Shown: positions 1 through 10,014, counted from the first letter of the stretch. The stretch: 64,000 nt of DNA from Flavobacterium sp. GSB-24 (GCF_027924665.1 NZ_AP027043.1:4340001-4404000); one strand, 5' to 3'. Program-made: numbers and translations. Notes: a model not told the origin generated them from the sequence alone.

Positions 1-2938
1 CTGCTAATCCCGTTTGATCCATTACTCCAGTTTGATTTATACCGTCTTGAGCATTTAGACCAATCTCTGGATCTACACCTTTGTAGCCCGTAATTACAAA
101 TAGGTTTTCTCCCATTACATAGAATCTAACTTTAGATTTTTTGTATTTTAATGGCAGTGTGTAACCAAGTGATAAGGTTTGAAGTCTAAAGAATGATGCA
201 TCTTCAATCCAATAATCAGAATACTTTGGTGCCGATGTAATACCGCTGTTTAAGAAATCATCAGGCACATTAAAAGCTGGTAACCTGTTTGGATCGTTTA
301 ACATCATGTTGGTCGCATTTAATGCTTTTTGACCAAACATTCCGTAGCCTGAAATTCCAAGATCAAAATTTTCATAAGTAAAATTCATTCCTATACCTAA
401 AGTTAAATCTGGCTGGATGTTTCCTAAGTCTCTTTTATCTGCATCAACCAATGCGCTCTCTGCCACTACTTCATTCGCAGCGTTATAATATTGAATTTTT
501 CCATCAGCATCTAAACCAGCATTTTTAAATCCCCAGAAAGTTCCAACTGGGTATCCTTCGGCAATAATTTGAGAATATTGTCCAGACATACCTGCTAAAC
601 CATGCAGAGATCCGCTGTAAATAACATCTGTTTTGTACGTTGGGTTTGAAAGTTTTTCGATTTTTTGAACGTTGTGACCCAGTGTCAAATTCGCATTCCA
701 ATTGAATTTATCTCCTTTTACAATATCTGCATTCAAAGTAAGTTCAACTCCTTTATTCGACATTTCACCAACATTAGCCAGCATAGTTCCTACTAAGTAA
801 GGAGGCTGAGGCACTTCGTAAGTATATAATAAATCTTTTGTTGTTTTAGAATACCATTCGAATGATCCTGTAATTCTATTGAAAAGACCAAAATCAAAAC
901 CAACGTTTATCTGCTCTGTCGATTCCCACTTCAAATCAGGATTCGGATTTTGTTTTGGTGAATAAGCCAAACTCCAAGTTTTAGTAACTGGATCGTAGTA
1001 ACTGTCGTTTCCAACTCCTAAAATAGAAAGCGATTTGTATTCGCCAATTCCATCTTGATTTCCTGTAACCCCATAACCAACTCTAACTTTTAAATTGTCT
1101 AACCATCCTTTTGAAGATTCCATGAATGCTTCGTTAGAAATTCTCCAGGCTGCAGATGCAGATGGGAAAGTTCCCCATTTATTGTTTTCTCCAAAACGGC
1201 TTGATCCGTCGCGTCTTACAGTTGCTGTCAATAAATATTTACCGTCGTAACCATAGTTGGCGCGAGCATAAAACGAAACTAAATTTGATTTTCCTTTATA
1301 TGAATAAACATCACCCAGACGATAATTGTAACCAGCCCCTAAATTGTTATAGCTGAAAGCATCTGTTACAAAACCGCCTCTTTGTGCTCCAAAACCTTCG
1401 TAAATATTTTGCAGGTAAGAATATCCAGCCAAAGCACTTACGTTATGTTTGTCGAAAGTTTTATTGTAGTTTACGTAAAGTTCTCCTTGTGCATTTGTAA
1501 ATTCGCCATAACTTCTCTGTGCAAAACCCCCTTCTGTCTGCCCTTCCATAACGGCATACGATGGTTTGTACGAACCTCCTTTTACGGCATTATGTTCTAA
1601 TGAAATATTAGCTGTAGCGGTAAAATCGTTTAAGAATTTGACATCTGTTTTAAAATAACCTAATAATCTGTGTCTCTCATTATCAATGGTTCTGTTGGTT
1701 AAAATCTCAACTGGATTTTGATAAATATTTCCAGTTACTTCAGAAAATTCACCATCAGAATTGTAAACTGGAATTGTTGGATTTAAGTTGTAAGCTCTTT
1801 CAAAAATTCTATAGTCTATAGGGTGCCATTTGTCGATATTTGCAAATAATCCCATATCAAACTTTACATCTTTGTTGTCTCCAAGAAATTGATAAGCTGT
1901 AACGTTTCCGCTGATTCTTTCTAAACCAGATCTTTTTATAAGACCTTCATTGTTTAGATAAGAAAGTGAAGTTCTGAAACCGCTGTCTGCTTTACCAGAA
2001 TTAATACTTAAAGTATGTGACTGCGAAACTGCAGTCTGTTCAATTGCTTTCTGCCAGTTTGTGTTTCCGCCATAATCTACAGCATCTGCCAATCCATTTT
2101 CACGAACATAACCTCTCCATTGATTGGCTGATAAAAGATCTAAATTATTGGCAGCGTAACCAAAACTTGATAATCCGCTGTACGTTACAGACACTCCTTT
2201 AGTTCCAGATTTAGTCGTAATCATGATTACCCCGTTTGCTCCTCTAGAACCATAAATTGCAGTTGCAGAAGCATCTTTAAGAACATCAACCGATTTAATA
2301 TCTGCCGGCTGCACCACATTTATGTCTACCCCTGCAATACCATCAACCACAATTAACGGACTGTTGCTTGCTGTTAAAGAAGTTCCTCCACGTAATCGTA
2401 TTGTAGAACCCGCGGATGGATCGCCGGAAGGACGAATAATATTTAATCCTGCTACTTTTCCTTGTAAAACTTGTTCTGTTGATGAAATTGTTCCTTTTAC
2501 TAAATCATCGGCTCCAACAGTTGAAATAGCTCCCGTTAAATCTGATTTTTTTACTTTTCCATAACCTACAGAAACTACTTGTACTTCTGCCAAAGTATAA
2601 CCATCATTTTGCAGACGCACTTCAAGATTAGAAGTAGTTCCTGTAACCTGAACTCTTTGAGTTGTTGAACCAATAAAAGAAACTTCGATTGCACCTCCTA
2701 CGGCTACCTGAAGACTAAATTTACCGTCAAAATCTGTTGTAGTTCCGTTTTTTGTTCCTACTTCAATGATAGAAGCTCCCGGCAATACATTGCCAGTATT
2801 GTCGTAAACGGTTCCTGATATCTGTTTTTTCCCCTGCGCAAATATGCCGGCAGAAAGAAAAAGCATAAAAATCATCAATACCGCCGATTTAGCAGTCCAC
2901 ATTTGATGCAGGACGCTTTTTTTATTTTTACTATTCAT
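1..2938 (-). CDS. SusC/RagA-family TonB-linked outer membrane protein (C-terminus beyond window)
   Basis: About 979 codons are visible and the frame is open to the left edge. The N-terminus has a hydrophobic signal segment ending FAQG (about residue 35), then a CarboxypepD_reg-like domain (ISGTVYDNTGNVLPGA), then the plug with VVSVGYGKVKKSDLTGAIS, LQGKVAGLNI and DASATAIYGSRGANGVI, all classic for SusC. The family forms outer-membrane TonB-dependent importers of oligosaccharides or peptides paired with a SusD lipoprotein, here presumably off the left side. It starts 29 bp after the stop of the 360-residue gene, so it is the third gene of a leftward operon. The substrate cannot be told. Confidence 0.93.
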   Translation of the reverse strand, partial: MNSKNKKSVLHQMWTAKSAVLMIFMLFLSAGIFAQGKKQISGTVYDNTGNVLPGASIIEVGTKNGTTTDFDGKFSLQVAVGGAIEVSFIGSTTQRVQVTGTTSNLEVRLQNDGYTLAEVQVVSVGYGKVKKSDLTGAISTVGADDLVKGTISSTEQVLQGKVAGLNIIRPSGDPSAGSTIRLRGGTSLTASNSPLIVVDGIAGVDINVVQPADIKSVDVLKDASATAIYGSRGANGVIMITTKSGTKGVSVTYSGLSSFGYAANNLDLLSANQWRGYVRENGLADAVDYGGNTNWQKAIEQTAVSQSHTLSINSGKADSGFRTSLSYLNNEGLIKRSGLERISGNVTAYQFLGDNKDVKFDMGLFANIDKWHPIDYRIFERAYNLNPTIPVYNSDGEFSEVTGNIYQNPVEILTNRTIDNERHRLLGYFKTDVKFLNDFTATANISLEHNAVKGGSYKPSYAVMEGQTEGGFAQRSYGEFTNAQGELYVNYNKTFDKHNVSALAGYSYLQNIYEGFGAQRGGFVTDAFSYNNLGAGYNYRLGDVYSYKGKSNLVSFYARANYGYDGKYLLTATVRRDGSSRFGENNKWGTFPSASAAWRISNEAFMESSKGWLDNLKVRVGYGVTGNQDGIGEYKSLSILGVGNDSYYDPVTKTWSLAYSPKQNPNPDLKWESTEQINVGFDFGLFNRITGSFEWYSKTTKDLLYTYEVPQPPYLVGTMLANVGEMSNKGVELTLNADIVKGDKFNWNANLTLGHNVQKIEKLSNPTYKTDVIYSGSLHGLAGMSGQYSQIIAEGYPVGTFWGFKNAGLDADGKIQYYNAANEVVAESALVDADKRDLGNIQPDLTLGIGMNFTYENFDLGISGYGMFGQKALNATNMMLNDPNRLPAFNVPDDFLNSGITSAPKYSDYWIEDASFFRLQTLSLGYTLPLKYKKSKVRFYVMGENLFVITGYKGVDPEIGLNAQDGINQTGVMDQTGLA

Positions 2939-2967
2939 TAGAATTGGTGTTTTAATTTAATAGTGAA

Positions 2968-4050
2968 TTATTTATCTAAAGTTTTTAGCGGAATTGTCGT
3001 GTCCGAAATCGTTTTATCCTTGTTGTCTTTTACTAAAACATGAATTTCATTTAAATTTGAAATACCGTTTAGTTCAGAAACAAGATTCACAAAACCTTTA
3101 ATTTCTGCAGTTCCTCCAGAAAACTCACCAGAGAATGTTTTTGTGCCAGCTGTAATAGTGTAAAGTAATTTGTTTACACCTGGTTCGTTATTTTTTCTAG
3201 ACATTCCAAGAAAATCTTTTTGACTTATCTGTAATGGGAAAAAGTTGAAACTCGGCGGCGGCGGCGGAATAAATTCTCCAGCATAAATAATTTGGTCGCC
3301 AGAATTTGTTGTCCAGTCTTTTGCTACCATTAGGAAAGTAATATTTTCCATAACAAAACCTGGCTCTGTATTGTAATATTGCTGCGGAATCAAATCCATC
3401 CTGTAAAAACCATTTCCAAGATCTTTCAATTTTGTTTTTTCAGACACATCTGGAAGCCATGCTTGATACTCCTGCAAAACTGCCCAGTTGTTTAAACCAC
3501 TATGAAAATGAACGCTTTCAACACCTGCAAAACCATCTTTCAAATTAGAATTGAATAAAATACTAACTGGTTTATCAATTAAAGGTTTTGTTGGGTATGA
3601 TCTGATTACCTCATTTGCAGTATAAAATGACGTAAAATCTGTATACGGCATATTGGCAACCTCACTTTGTTTAGATCCGTTTTTGTTTTTTAAACGAAAC
3701 CAAAAGCCCGCACTTGCTGCAATTTCTGCAGGAGTTTTAGAAAAATAAACTGTTGGAGTTAAAGTAAAACTCCAAACTTTGTTTCCTTCATATTTAAGTT
3801 TGGCAAATTCAGAAGAGTTCTCCCAATTTCCAGCATCTGGTTCAGATGGCGACCAAATCCAGATGTATAAATTTTCGTTTTCTGCAAATGTTGTTCCTGA
3901 TAAATCAAAATACCAGGTCACTTGTTCATCATATTTGTATACAACAGGATAAGATGACATTGGCCCTACAGCTCCAGCAGCCTCTTGTGCCTGAATAAAA
4001 TTAGGAGCCATCAACAAGGCAAGTAAAATTGTATATATAAACTTTTTCAT
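2968..4050 (-). CDS. secreted protein of a Sus-like operon, unknown function
   Basis: 360 residues with a clear N-terminal signal peptide (MKKFIYTILLALLMAPNFIQA). The body is rich in Trp, Tyr and beta-strand-like segments (YIWIWSPSEPDAGNW, FWFRLKNKNG, VHFHSGLNNW) and has a short poly-Pro run (EFIPPPPPSFNF) before a final domain. I do not recognise a named family. Its position between a DUF5004-like lipoprotein (8 bp upstream) and SusC (29 bp downstream) suggests a surface or periplasmic ligand-binding role in the same uptake system. No catalytic motif is visible. Confidence 0.85.
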   Translation of the reverse strand: MKKFIYTILLALLMAPNFIQAQEAAGAVGPMSSYPVVYKYDEQVTWYFDLSGTTFAENENLYIWIWSPSEPDAGNWENSSEFAKLKYEGNKVWSFTLTPTVYFSKTPAEIAASAGFWFRLKNKNGSKQSEVANMPYTDFTSFYTANEVIRSYPTKPLIDKPVSILFNSNLKDGFAGVESVHFHSGLNNWAVLQEYQAWLPDVSEKTKLKDLGNGFYRMDLIPQQYYNTEPGFVMENITFLMVAKDWTTNSGDQIIYAGEFIPPPPPSFNFFPLQISQKDFLGMSRKNNEPGVNKLLYTITAGTKTFSGEFSGGTAEIKGFVNLVSELNGISNLNEIHVLVKDNKDKTISDTTIPLKTLDK

Positions 4051-4058
4051 ATTACTTT

Positions 4059-4580
4059 TTAATTAATAGCATTTAATTTAAATACATAAGACACAAAATC
4101 TACTCCGTCTGAAGAATGCGTTAACTGAATCTGCATTTCGTCATTTTTTCCTGGAACAGAAATCAATCGAAGTTCATCTGTTTTTTGAGTTTTTTGTGCA
4201 TCACTATACAAGTAGATTCTTGTTGCACCAGAATTAGTCGGCTGAAAAGCTGAGCTTAGCGCCCAGTAACCCTTTGGAGCAAATAATGGAGGGACATTTC
4301 CAGTTACTTCATAAGTTGTTGGCTGGTTTTTTTCGTCTACGCTGAAGTTGATTTTAAAATCTTCGTAGTTGAAATAGGTACTCAAGTTTTCTTCATTTGG
4401 TTCGATCTTATTTGCTTTCGCAACTTCATCAACCATTTTCAGATTTGCCAATTGCCAATTCCCATTTACTTTCTCATAAATGGTAATCGGATCTACGTAG
4501 CTTCCATCTTCTGTGTTGTCGCAGCTAAGCGCAAAAAAACACATTATAAAAGCTAACCAATAAAGACTTTTACATTTCAT
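4059..4580 (-). CDS. DUF5004-like lipoprotein, first gene of the Sus operon
   Basis: 173 residues. The signal peptide ends in a lipobox (FFALSC), so Cys20 should be lipidated. The remainder (NGNWQLANLKMVDE, then beta-rich sequence with YEVTGNVPP and GYWALSSAFQP) resembles the DUF5004/lipocalin-like lipoproteins common in Bacteroidota Sus-type loci. It opens the leftward operon and lies back to back with the DUF6377 regulator at 5061. The lipoprotein assignment is strong and the domain name is from memory of the family. Confidence 0.82.
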   Translation of the reverse strand: MKCKSLYWLAFIMCFFALSCDNTEDGSYVDPITIYEKVNGNWQLANLKMVDEVAKANKIEPNEENLSTYFNYEDFKINFSVDEKNQPTTYEVTGNVPPLFAPKGYWALSSAFQPTNSGATRIYLYSDAQKTQKTDELRLISVPGKNDEMQIQLTHSSDGVDFVSYVFKLNAIN

Positions 4581-5060
4581 AAATTTTGGTTTTTGTTAGT
4601 TTGTTACCCCCTTCAAAAGGATACAGCGAAACTAGAAGTTAAATAAATCTTAAAAAAAATATCTGAGAAAAATCAAGATAAAATCTGAGCATTTTAAAAC
4701 ACAACTAATTAAATATCAATTATTTATATTTATTTTTACATTTAAAAAATCAAGAAGTTGTTTAGATCAAAATCGGTGGTTTTTTAATGGTAAAAATGAC
4801 AATATCTAAAATAATCACTATATTTTTTTCACTATGCATATATATAACTAGTTTTTATTGTATAATTGCAAATAATTTATTCTTTTTTAACATTTACAGC
4901 TTATTTTTATTCCAAAAACCACCTTCTAAAGCGATGTTATTAAACAATTTACAAGATTCTAAAAATTAGTTTTCGTCTAATCCCAAACTTATTTTTTAAT
5001 TTTAAAACGAATTAATTAAAATATCTAACAACTACTTTTTACCCTAACCAAAACCAAATC
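4581..5060. promoter_or_regulatory. divergent intergenic region between Sus operon and DUF6377 regulator
   Basis: 480 bp, very AT-rich and without a convincing gene. A 60-codon frame at 4787 has only low-complexity hydrophobic sequence and I left it out. It must hold promoters for both diverging units. No perfect TAnnTTTG was found on either strand (TAGTTTTC near 4966 is one mismatch away). A pair of inverted GGTGGTTTTTT / AAAAACCACC segments (near 4770 and 4915) is present, with unknown meaning. Confidence 0.4.
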
Positions 5061-6659
5061 ATGCGAAGAATATTGATACTGCTTTTCTTCATTGGAAGTT
5101 TTTCTCTGACTGCAAAAGAGACAAATCCTTACTTAGAAGAATTAGATCAGGTTCTCTTGAAAAAAGATGTTTACCTGAAACAGAAATATCGAAAAATTGA
5201 AGCTTTAAAGAAAAACGTTTCAAAGTTTACGCTTAATCAAAACAATGAAGAGCTGTACAATTGTTATATGTCATTATTTGAAGAATACAAATCTTTTAAA
5301 TACGACTCTGCTTATTATTATCTGGAGCAATCTAAAATCAAAGCTAAAATTTTAAAAGATCCTAAGTTTTTGTCTAAAAGCCGAATTAAAGAAGGTTTTG
5401 TTTTACTGTCTTCTGGACTTTTTAAAGAAGCAATTGATACTCTGAATGTTATTGATGATACTAAACTTGATCTTAAAAATAAATTTGAATATTATAACAT
5501 TAAAGCCCGAGCCTATTATGATTTAGCCGACTACAACCGTGATCAGCGCTTTAATATTCATTATGTGCAGCAGGGAAATCATTTCTTAAAAAAGGCATTG
5601 GCTTTAATTGGTACAAATACTAATGAATATTGGGCAGCAGAAAGCCTGAAACGTCTAAAGCAGCAAGATTGGCGCGGAGCAGAATTCGCCTTTAGCTATT
5701 GGATTAATAATTATAACCTGCCTCCCGATTATTACGGAATTGCAACTTCGAGTCTGGGATATATTTATTCGGAAAGAGGATATACCAAAAAGGCTATTCA
5801 ATACCTAGCACTTGCCGCGGTTGCCGATGTTAAAAATGCAACAAAAGAAACGGTTGCACTTCGAAACCTGGCCAACGAACTTTTTAAAATGGGATATTTG
5901 GATAAAGCCAATGAATACATCAATATAGCGATGGATGATGCCACTTTTTATAACGCCAGACATCGAAAAATTGAAATCTCATCTATTCTGCCGATTATAG
6001 AAAAGGCACAATTGAATAATGTAAAAGACAAAAATGATAAACTGGAAAAAATCATTATCCTATTGACCATTCTTACGGTTATTATTTTTCTGTTTTTAGG
6101 GATTATTTTCAAGCAGTTGAAAGAAAAAAATAAGGCTAGAAAAATTATGGCTTCTTCTTATCTGCAATTACAAGAAATGAATGTGAGTTTAAGCGAGGCA
6201 AATGCTATAAAAGAAGAATATATTACGTATTTCATCAAAGCAACTTCGGCTTTCATCAATAAAATAGATCATATTCAGAAAAGCACGCTTCATAAAATTA
6301 TCACCAAAAAAACAGATGAAGTTATTGCCAGTTTAAAGCGCTATAACGTAAAGGAAGAAAGAGAAAATCTATTTCATCAATTTGATGAGATCTTCTTGAG
6401 ATTGTTTCCCACTTTTGTGACCGAATTCAATAAACTGTTCCCAAACGATCATAAATGCATTGTAAAAAAAGGCGAACTTTTGAATACCGAATTACGAATT
6501 TTTGCTTTGTACCGATTAGGAATTCAAGACAGTAGTCAAATGGCAGAATTCTTAGAACTTTCTGTGGCTACAATTTACACCTACAAAACCAGAATTAAAA
6601 GTAAATCTGATTTTAAAGATACTTTTGAACAAAAAATTATGGAGATTAAAACTATTTAA
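5061..6659 (+). CDS. TPR / DUF6377-type membrane-bound transcriptional regulator
   Basis: 532 residues. Signal peptide ([18 protein letters not shown]), helical TPR-like periplasmic region (~25-320), one transmembrane helix ([18 protein letters not shown], ~330-350), a coiled-coil linker, then a cytoplasmic DUF6377-like domain ending in a helix-turn-helix ([36 protein letters not shown]). This architecture is known in Bacteroidota as a one-protein sensor-regulator, often beside SusC/D loci. It diverges from the DUF5004-SusC operon, which suggests it regulates that operon. The DNA-binding role is inferred from the C-terminal HTH-like sequence. Confidence 0.87.
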   Translation: MRRILILLFFIGSFSLTAKETNPYLEELDQVLLKKDVYLKQKYRKIEALKKNVSKFTLNQNNEELYNCYMSLFEEYKSFKYDSAYYYLEQSKIKAKILKDPKFLSKSRIKEGFVLLSSGLFKEAIDTLNVIDDTKLDLKNKFEYYNIKARAYYDLADYNRDQRFNIHYVQQGNHFLKKALALIGTNTNEYWAAESLKRLKQQDWRGAEFAFSYWINNYNLPPDYYGIATSSLGYIYSERGYTKKAIQYLALAAVADVKNATKETVALRNLANELFKMGYLDKANEYINIAMDDATFYNARHRKIEISSILPIIEKAQLNNVKDKNDKLEKIIILLTILTVIIFLFLGIIFKQLKEKNKARKIMASSYLQLQEMNVSLSEANAIKEEYITYFIKATSAFINKIDHIQKSTLHKIITKKTDEVIASLKRYNVKEERENLFHQFDEIFLRLFPTFVTEFNKLFPNDHKCIVKKGELLNTELRIFALYRLGIQDSSQMAEFLELSVATIYTYKTRIKSKSDFKDTFEQKIMEIKTI

Positions 6660-6660
6660 A

Positions 6661-6741
6661 GGTGCTGAGATACTAAGGTTCTGAGATACTAAGGCCCTGA
6701 GCTTCTGAGTTTTTGAGTTTCTGAGCTTCTAAGTTTTTGAG
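6661..6741. repeat. degenerate short tandem repeat (CTGAGNTNCTAAG type)
   Basis: Right after the regulator stop, the segment repeats variants of TGAGATACTAAGG, CTGAGCTTCTGAG and TTTTTGAGTTTCTGAG roughly every 12-24 bp. It is not coding. It has the look of a variable intergenic low-complexity repeat. Confidence 0.6.
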
Positions 6742-6800
6742 ATTTTCTAAAAGCTTCGGAGAAGCTAAATATTTATAGAAATATAGGTAATACCTCAAGA

Positions 6801-6867
6801 AAAAAGCTCCAGCGGAGCGACATATTATTAGTACTTAAATTTATATGTCGCTCCGCTGGAGCTTTTT
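6801..6867. terminator. 25-bp perfect inverted repeat, bidirectional terminator-like
   Basis: Arms 6801-6825 and 6843-6867 are perfectly complementary (AAAAAGCTCCAGCGGAGCGA and its complement) around a 17-bp loop. The A-run at one end and T-run at the other let it act as an intrinsic terminator in both directions, which suits its place between convergent genes (stops at 6659 and 7035). The perfect identity of the arms suggests a dispersed repeat element recruited as a terminator. Confidence 0.75.
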
Positions 6868-7034
6868 GTATAACAAACATTTTTCTATAAATAATTCGTC
6901 ACTCTGTGACTTCTCATAAACAGAGCAATTTCCATTATATTTTTTTTCTGATAAAACATGTCGTACGAACTACATCTCAAAAAATTCTTGAATTGCTTCG
7001 CCTATTCTCTATTGCGAGCCGTGGCTATATTTTA

Positions 7035-8258
7035 TTATTCGGAAGTCTCCAATTGCAAAATTGTATTTTGATAGAGTTTACTCAACGAAAATAACTGCTC
7101 AACAAAAATCATTACTGCAATAGGCACGAAGAAAAACATGATCAAATCTTCTTCGTATAAAAAATAAGTTGTAATTAATAAAATACGGGCATATTCTAAA
7201 TAATATATCCATTTTCGCTGTTCTAATAAAGCCCCGCAATTGATTAAGGTGATTATAATAAAACAAAGTACAAACAGTTTATCATAGATTTCTAAATAAT
7301 CGAAATAATACGTAAAAACGGTTAAAACCAGCGTACAGATTCCCAATTTTATATAAAGGTAATTTTTAAATCGAAGTCTTTGATGCGGGTTACTTTTATC
7401 CTGAAGAAAACGCTTTTCCAGAATGGGGCGAATATCTTGATCCATGTGGGCTGGACTTCCAAAAACCGCCTTCCATTTCGCTTTAAATCCGCTGGAGCGT
7501 TTCCATAATTCGTAAATTTCAAAGTAATAATGAAAGTGCTGCCACAAGAAACTATAGCTTTTAAGCGGGTGCGTTAACCCGTATTTTGGTTTTTCTTCCT
7601 CGGTTTGAAAAGTTCCAAAAAGGCGATCCCAAAACGTAAACATATCTCCGTAATTTTTATCCAGATATTTTTCGTCAGATGCATGATGAACGCCATGAAC
7701 AGAAGGTGTTACAAAAACATATTCCAGCCATTTTATTTTACCAATAAGCTGTGTATGTGTAAAAAAAGAATATGCTCCGTGGACAATTAGCATCGTAATT
7801 ACCATTGCAGGATGAAAACCCATTAATGGCAGCACACACCAAAATCCCGTTCGTATTATTGCCTGAAAAGTTGTAATTCTGGCCGCAGCGGTAAAATTAA
7901 ATTCTTCGCTGTGATGATGCACAATATGCGCCGCCCAGAAAAAATTGACTTCATGTCCTAATCGGTGGTACCAATACCAAACGAAATCGGTGGCAAGAAT
8001 GAGGGCAAACCAAACCAAAGCGTTGCTCGGAATATCAAATATTCTATAATCGTCATAGATTAAATAATACAACTGATAAAAACTGGCGGCAATAAATAAG
8101 TTAATCAACCGCTCTGCAATACCAATGCTAATATTAGAAACTGAGCTTTCATAGTTAAAAATTTCAGGCCTTTTTCTGCGTTGAGCAAGCTTATATTCTA
8201 AAAATAAAAAAAGAAAAAAGGCTGGCATAGCAAAAGCTAGAAAATTGATATTTTTCAT
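7035..8258 (-). CDS. sterol desaturase / fatty acid hydroxylase family membrane protein
   Basis: 407 residues with several transmembrane segments and the histidine-box signature of the fatty-acid-hydroxylase superfamily: HRLGH, then HIVHHHSEEFN, then HGVHHASD, which would bind a di-iron centre. Family members hydroxylate or desaturate lipid substrates in the membrane. The C-terminal ~130 residues add further hydrophobic helices. It is monocistronic by spacing: 128 bp to the dehydrogenase stop upstream of it, and a strong inverted-repeat terminator downstream. The substrate is unknown. Confidence 0.88.
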   Translation of the reverse strand: MKNINFLAFAMPAFFLFLFLEYKLAQRRKRPEIFNYESSVSNISIGIAERLINLFIAASFYQLYYLIYDDYRIFDIPSNALVWFALILATDFVWYWYHRLGHEVNFFWAAHIVHHHSEEFNFTAAARITTFQAIIRTGFWCVLPLMGFHPAMVITMLIVHGAYSFFTHTQLIGKIKWLEYVFVTPSVHGVHHASDEKYLDKNYGDMFTFWDRLFGTFQTEEEKPKYGLTHPLKSYSFLWQHFHYYFEIYELWKRSSGFKAKWKAVFGSPAHMDQDIRPILEKRFLQDKSNPHQRLRFKNYLYIKLGICTLVLTVFTYYFDYLEIYDKLFVLCFIIITLINCGALLEQRKWIYYLEYARILLITTYFLYEEDLIMFFFVPIAVMIFVEQLFSLSKLYQNTILQLETSE

Positions 8259-8386
8259 TTGTATGATATTTTTCGATTCTAAAAATTGTATTTAATAGCA
8301 CAAACGAAAAAGACACTCCCGTTAATTACCTTTTTAAAGACTAAAAATGTAATCAACGAAAATGATCTTTACGAAGTAAACCTGAT

Positions 8387-9673
8387 TTAATTTTGTTTAT
8401 ACTGAGGCGCTTCTAAAGCAACTTCTTTTACCGATTGTGTTTCGGCTACTTTTTTCAAAGCAATTATATAAGCAGCAATACGAGGCGTTACATCATGTTT
8501 TACTGCAACTCTAAAAACAGTATCAAAACCTTTTTCTAATATATCCTCCAGACGTTTGTTAATCTGGTGAATTCTCCAAGACTCCAAAAGCGAATTTTGA
8601 AGCCATTCGAAATAAGAAACCGTAACACCGCCGGCATTGGCTAAAATATCAGGAACAACTAATATATTTTTATCATGGAGAATTTGATCTGCATCTGAAG
8701 AAACAGGACCATTGGCACCTTCAACAATAATTCTTGCCTGAACATCTCCTGCATTTTTCTGCGTAATCACATCTTCTTTTGCAGCCGGAATCAACACATC
8801 AACGTCTAAAAGCAATAAATCGTCATGTTTTATGGCAACCGAATTTGGATAACCTTTTATCGTTTTATTATTCAAATTATAATACAAAATCAGTTCTGGA
8901 ATATTAATTCCGTCTGGATTATGCAAAGCTTCTGAAACATCACTTACGGCAACGATTTTTATTCCTTTTTCATATAAAAATAAAGCCGAATGCAGTCCGA
9001 CATTTCCAAAACCTTGAATAGCCGCAGTAGCTCTTGCAGGTCTGATTTTTAATTTTTGAAGTGCCAGAAGACTTATAATACTTACGCCTCTTCCTGTAGC
9101 TTCTACTCTGCCTAAAGATCCTCCAGAATGAAGATGTTTTCCTGTAACTACGGCATGAATTGGTCTGCCGTGCACTATCGAAAATTCATCCATCAGCCAG
9201 CCCATTTCGTCTGGACCAGTTCCCATGTCTGGAGCTGGAACATCTTTTTCTGGTCCAAAAATATCCGCTAAAGCTTTTGTGTAAGCTCTTGTAATTTTTT
9301 CTAATTCTGCTTTAGAATGTTTTCTAGGATCGCAAATAATGCCGCCTTTAGCGCCGCCAAACGGAATTCCGGTTACAGCAGATTTCCAGGTCATCCAGGC
9401 GGCAAGTGCTTTTACTTCATCGAGATTAACAGCGGTATCATATCGAATGCCTCCTTTTGAAGGTCCTAAAGCTGTATTGTGAATTACTCGGTAACCTTCA
9501 AAATTTTGAACGTCTCCGTTATCTAAGGTAATAGAAAAGTTTACAGTGATTTGTTTTTCTGGCCGCTGTAGTTTTTGTCTAATAGAATCATCTAATTTTA
9601 AAATATCTGCAGCAATATTAAAGCGATCAATCATCGATTGAAAGGGATTATGTTTTATAATTTCTGAACTCAT
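8387..9673 (-). CDS. glutamate dehydrogenase (Glu/Leu/Phe/Val dehydrogenase family, RocG/GudB-like)
   Basis: 428 residues, the usual size of the hexameric RocG/GudB class. Substrate-binding PSKGGIR (71-77) and the catalytic-lysine motif GGAKGGI (106-112, Lys109) are intact, followed by PAPDMGTGPDEM and the Rossmann motif GFGNVG. It interconverts glutamate and 2-oxoglutarate plus ammonia in the cytoplasm. Preference for NAD over NADP cannot be decided by eye. A leader-peptide/terminator module sits upstream (9842-10014), suggesting control by attenuation. Confidence 0.93.
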   Translation of the reverse strand: MSSEIIKHNPFQSMIDRFNIAADILKLDDSIRQKLQRPEKQITVNFSITLDNGDVQNFEGYRVIHNTALGPSKGGIRYDTAVNLDEVKALAAWMTWKSAVTGIPFGGAKGGIICDPRKHSKAELEKITRAYTKALADIFGPEKDVPAPDMGTGPDEMGWLMDEFSIVHGRPIHAVVTGKHLHSGGSLGRVEATGRGVSIISLLALQKLKIRPARATAAIQGFGNVGLHSALFLYEKGIKIVAVSDVSEALHNPDGINIPELILYYNLNNKTIKGYPNSVAIKHDDLLLLDVDVLIPAAKEDVITQKNAGDVQARIIVEGANGPVSSDADQILHDKNILVVPDILANAGGVTVSYFEWLQNSLLESWRIHQINKRLEDILEKGFDTVFRVAVKHDVTPRIAAYIIALKKVAETQSVKEVALEAPQYKQN

Positions 9674-9841
9674 AATATATAGTTTTTAGTTTTGGGTTAC
9701 TTTTTAAGTTATATCTTCTTTATGAAGATTTTTATCTGCTTTATTGCTTCTGCTACATGCAACACGGAATTTTTATTAAACAGCAGCGCATCAAAATATT
9801 TATATTTCTATTGGTTCTCATATTTCATTTTTTAAATAATT

Positions 9842-9875
9842 CAAAAAAAAGCCTTTCATGGTGCAATGAAAGGCT
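9842..9875 (-). terminator. intrinsic terminator between leader ORF and glutamate dehydrogenase (attenuator)
   Basis: On the minus strand, AGCCTTTCA and TGAAAGGCT form a perfect 9-bp stem around an 8-nt loop, followed directly by T8. It stands 33 nt after the leader ORF stop and ~170 nt before the dehydrogenase start, the layout of a transcription attenuator. Confidence 0.7.
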
Positions 9876-9908
9876 AAAAAAAAAAATAACTAACAAGTAC
9901 TTTCTCTA

Positions 9909-9998
9909 TTAACGCCATTTCAAAACGCGGTTCATCATGCAGCACATCGCAAAGCTGCATGGAAAAAACGTTTTCATATTTCGGCTATAGTTTTTCAT
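9909..9998 (-). CDS. 29-residue Cys/Met-rich leader peptide
   Basis: ATG at 9998, TAA at 9909. The peptide begins MKNYSRNMKTFFPCSF and continues AMCCMMNRVLKWR, so Cys and Met codons cluster (C, then M-C-C-M-M). The nucleotides of this cluster also form a stem (ATGCAGC 9954-9960 with GCTGCAT 9937-9943), placing a pause or antiterminator structure within the codon run. The AUG begins only ~9 nt past a TAGATTTG -7 element, so the mRNA would be nearly leaderless. Strongly like an amino-acid attenuation leader. The amino acid sensed (Cys/Met) is an inference. Confidence 0.6.
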   Translation of the reverse strand: MKNYSRNMKTFFPCSFAMCCMMNRVLKWR

Positions 9999-10006
9999 TG
10001 TTGAAG

Positions 10007-10014
10007 CAAATCTA
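10007..10014 (-). promoter_or_regulatory. -7 element TAGATTTG of leader/glutamate dehydrogenase unit
   Basis: An exact match to the Bacteroidota -7 consensus TAnnTTTG on the minus strand, just upstream of the leader ATG. No clear TTTG -33 element was seen at the usual 19-21 bp spacing. Confidence 0.55.

Noticed and set aside
4787..4969. 60-codon hydrophobic frame between the Sus operon and the DUF6377 gene
   Set aside because: Low-complexity AT-driven sequence in a promoter region; no conserved-looking motif or promoter of its own.
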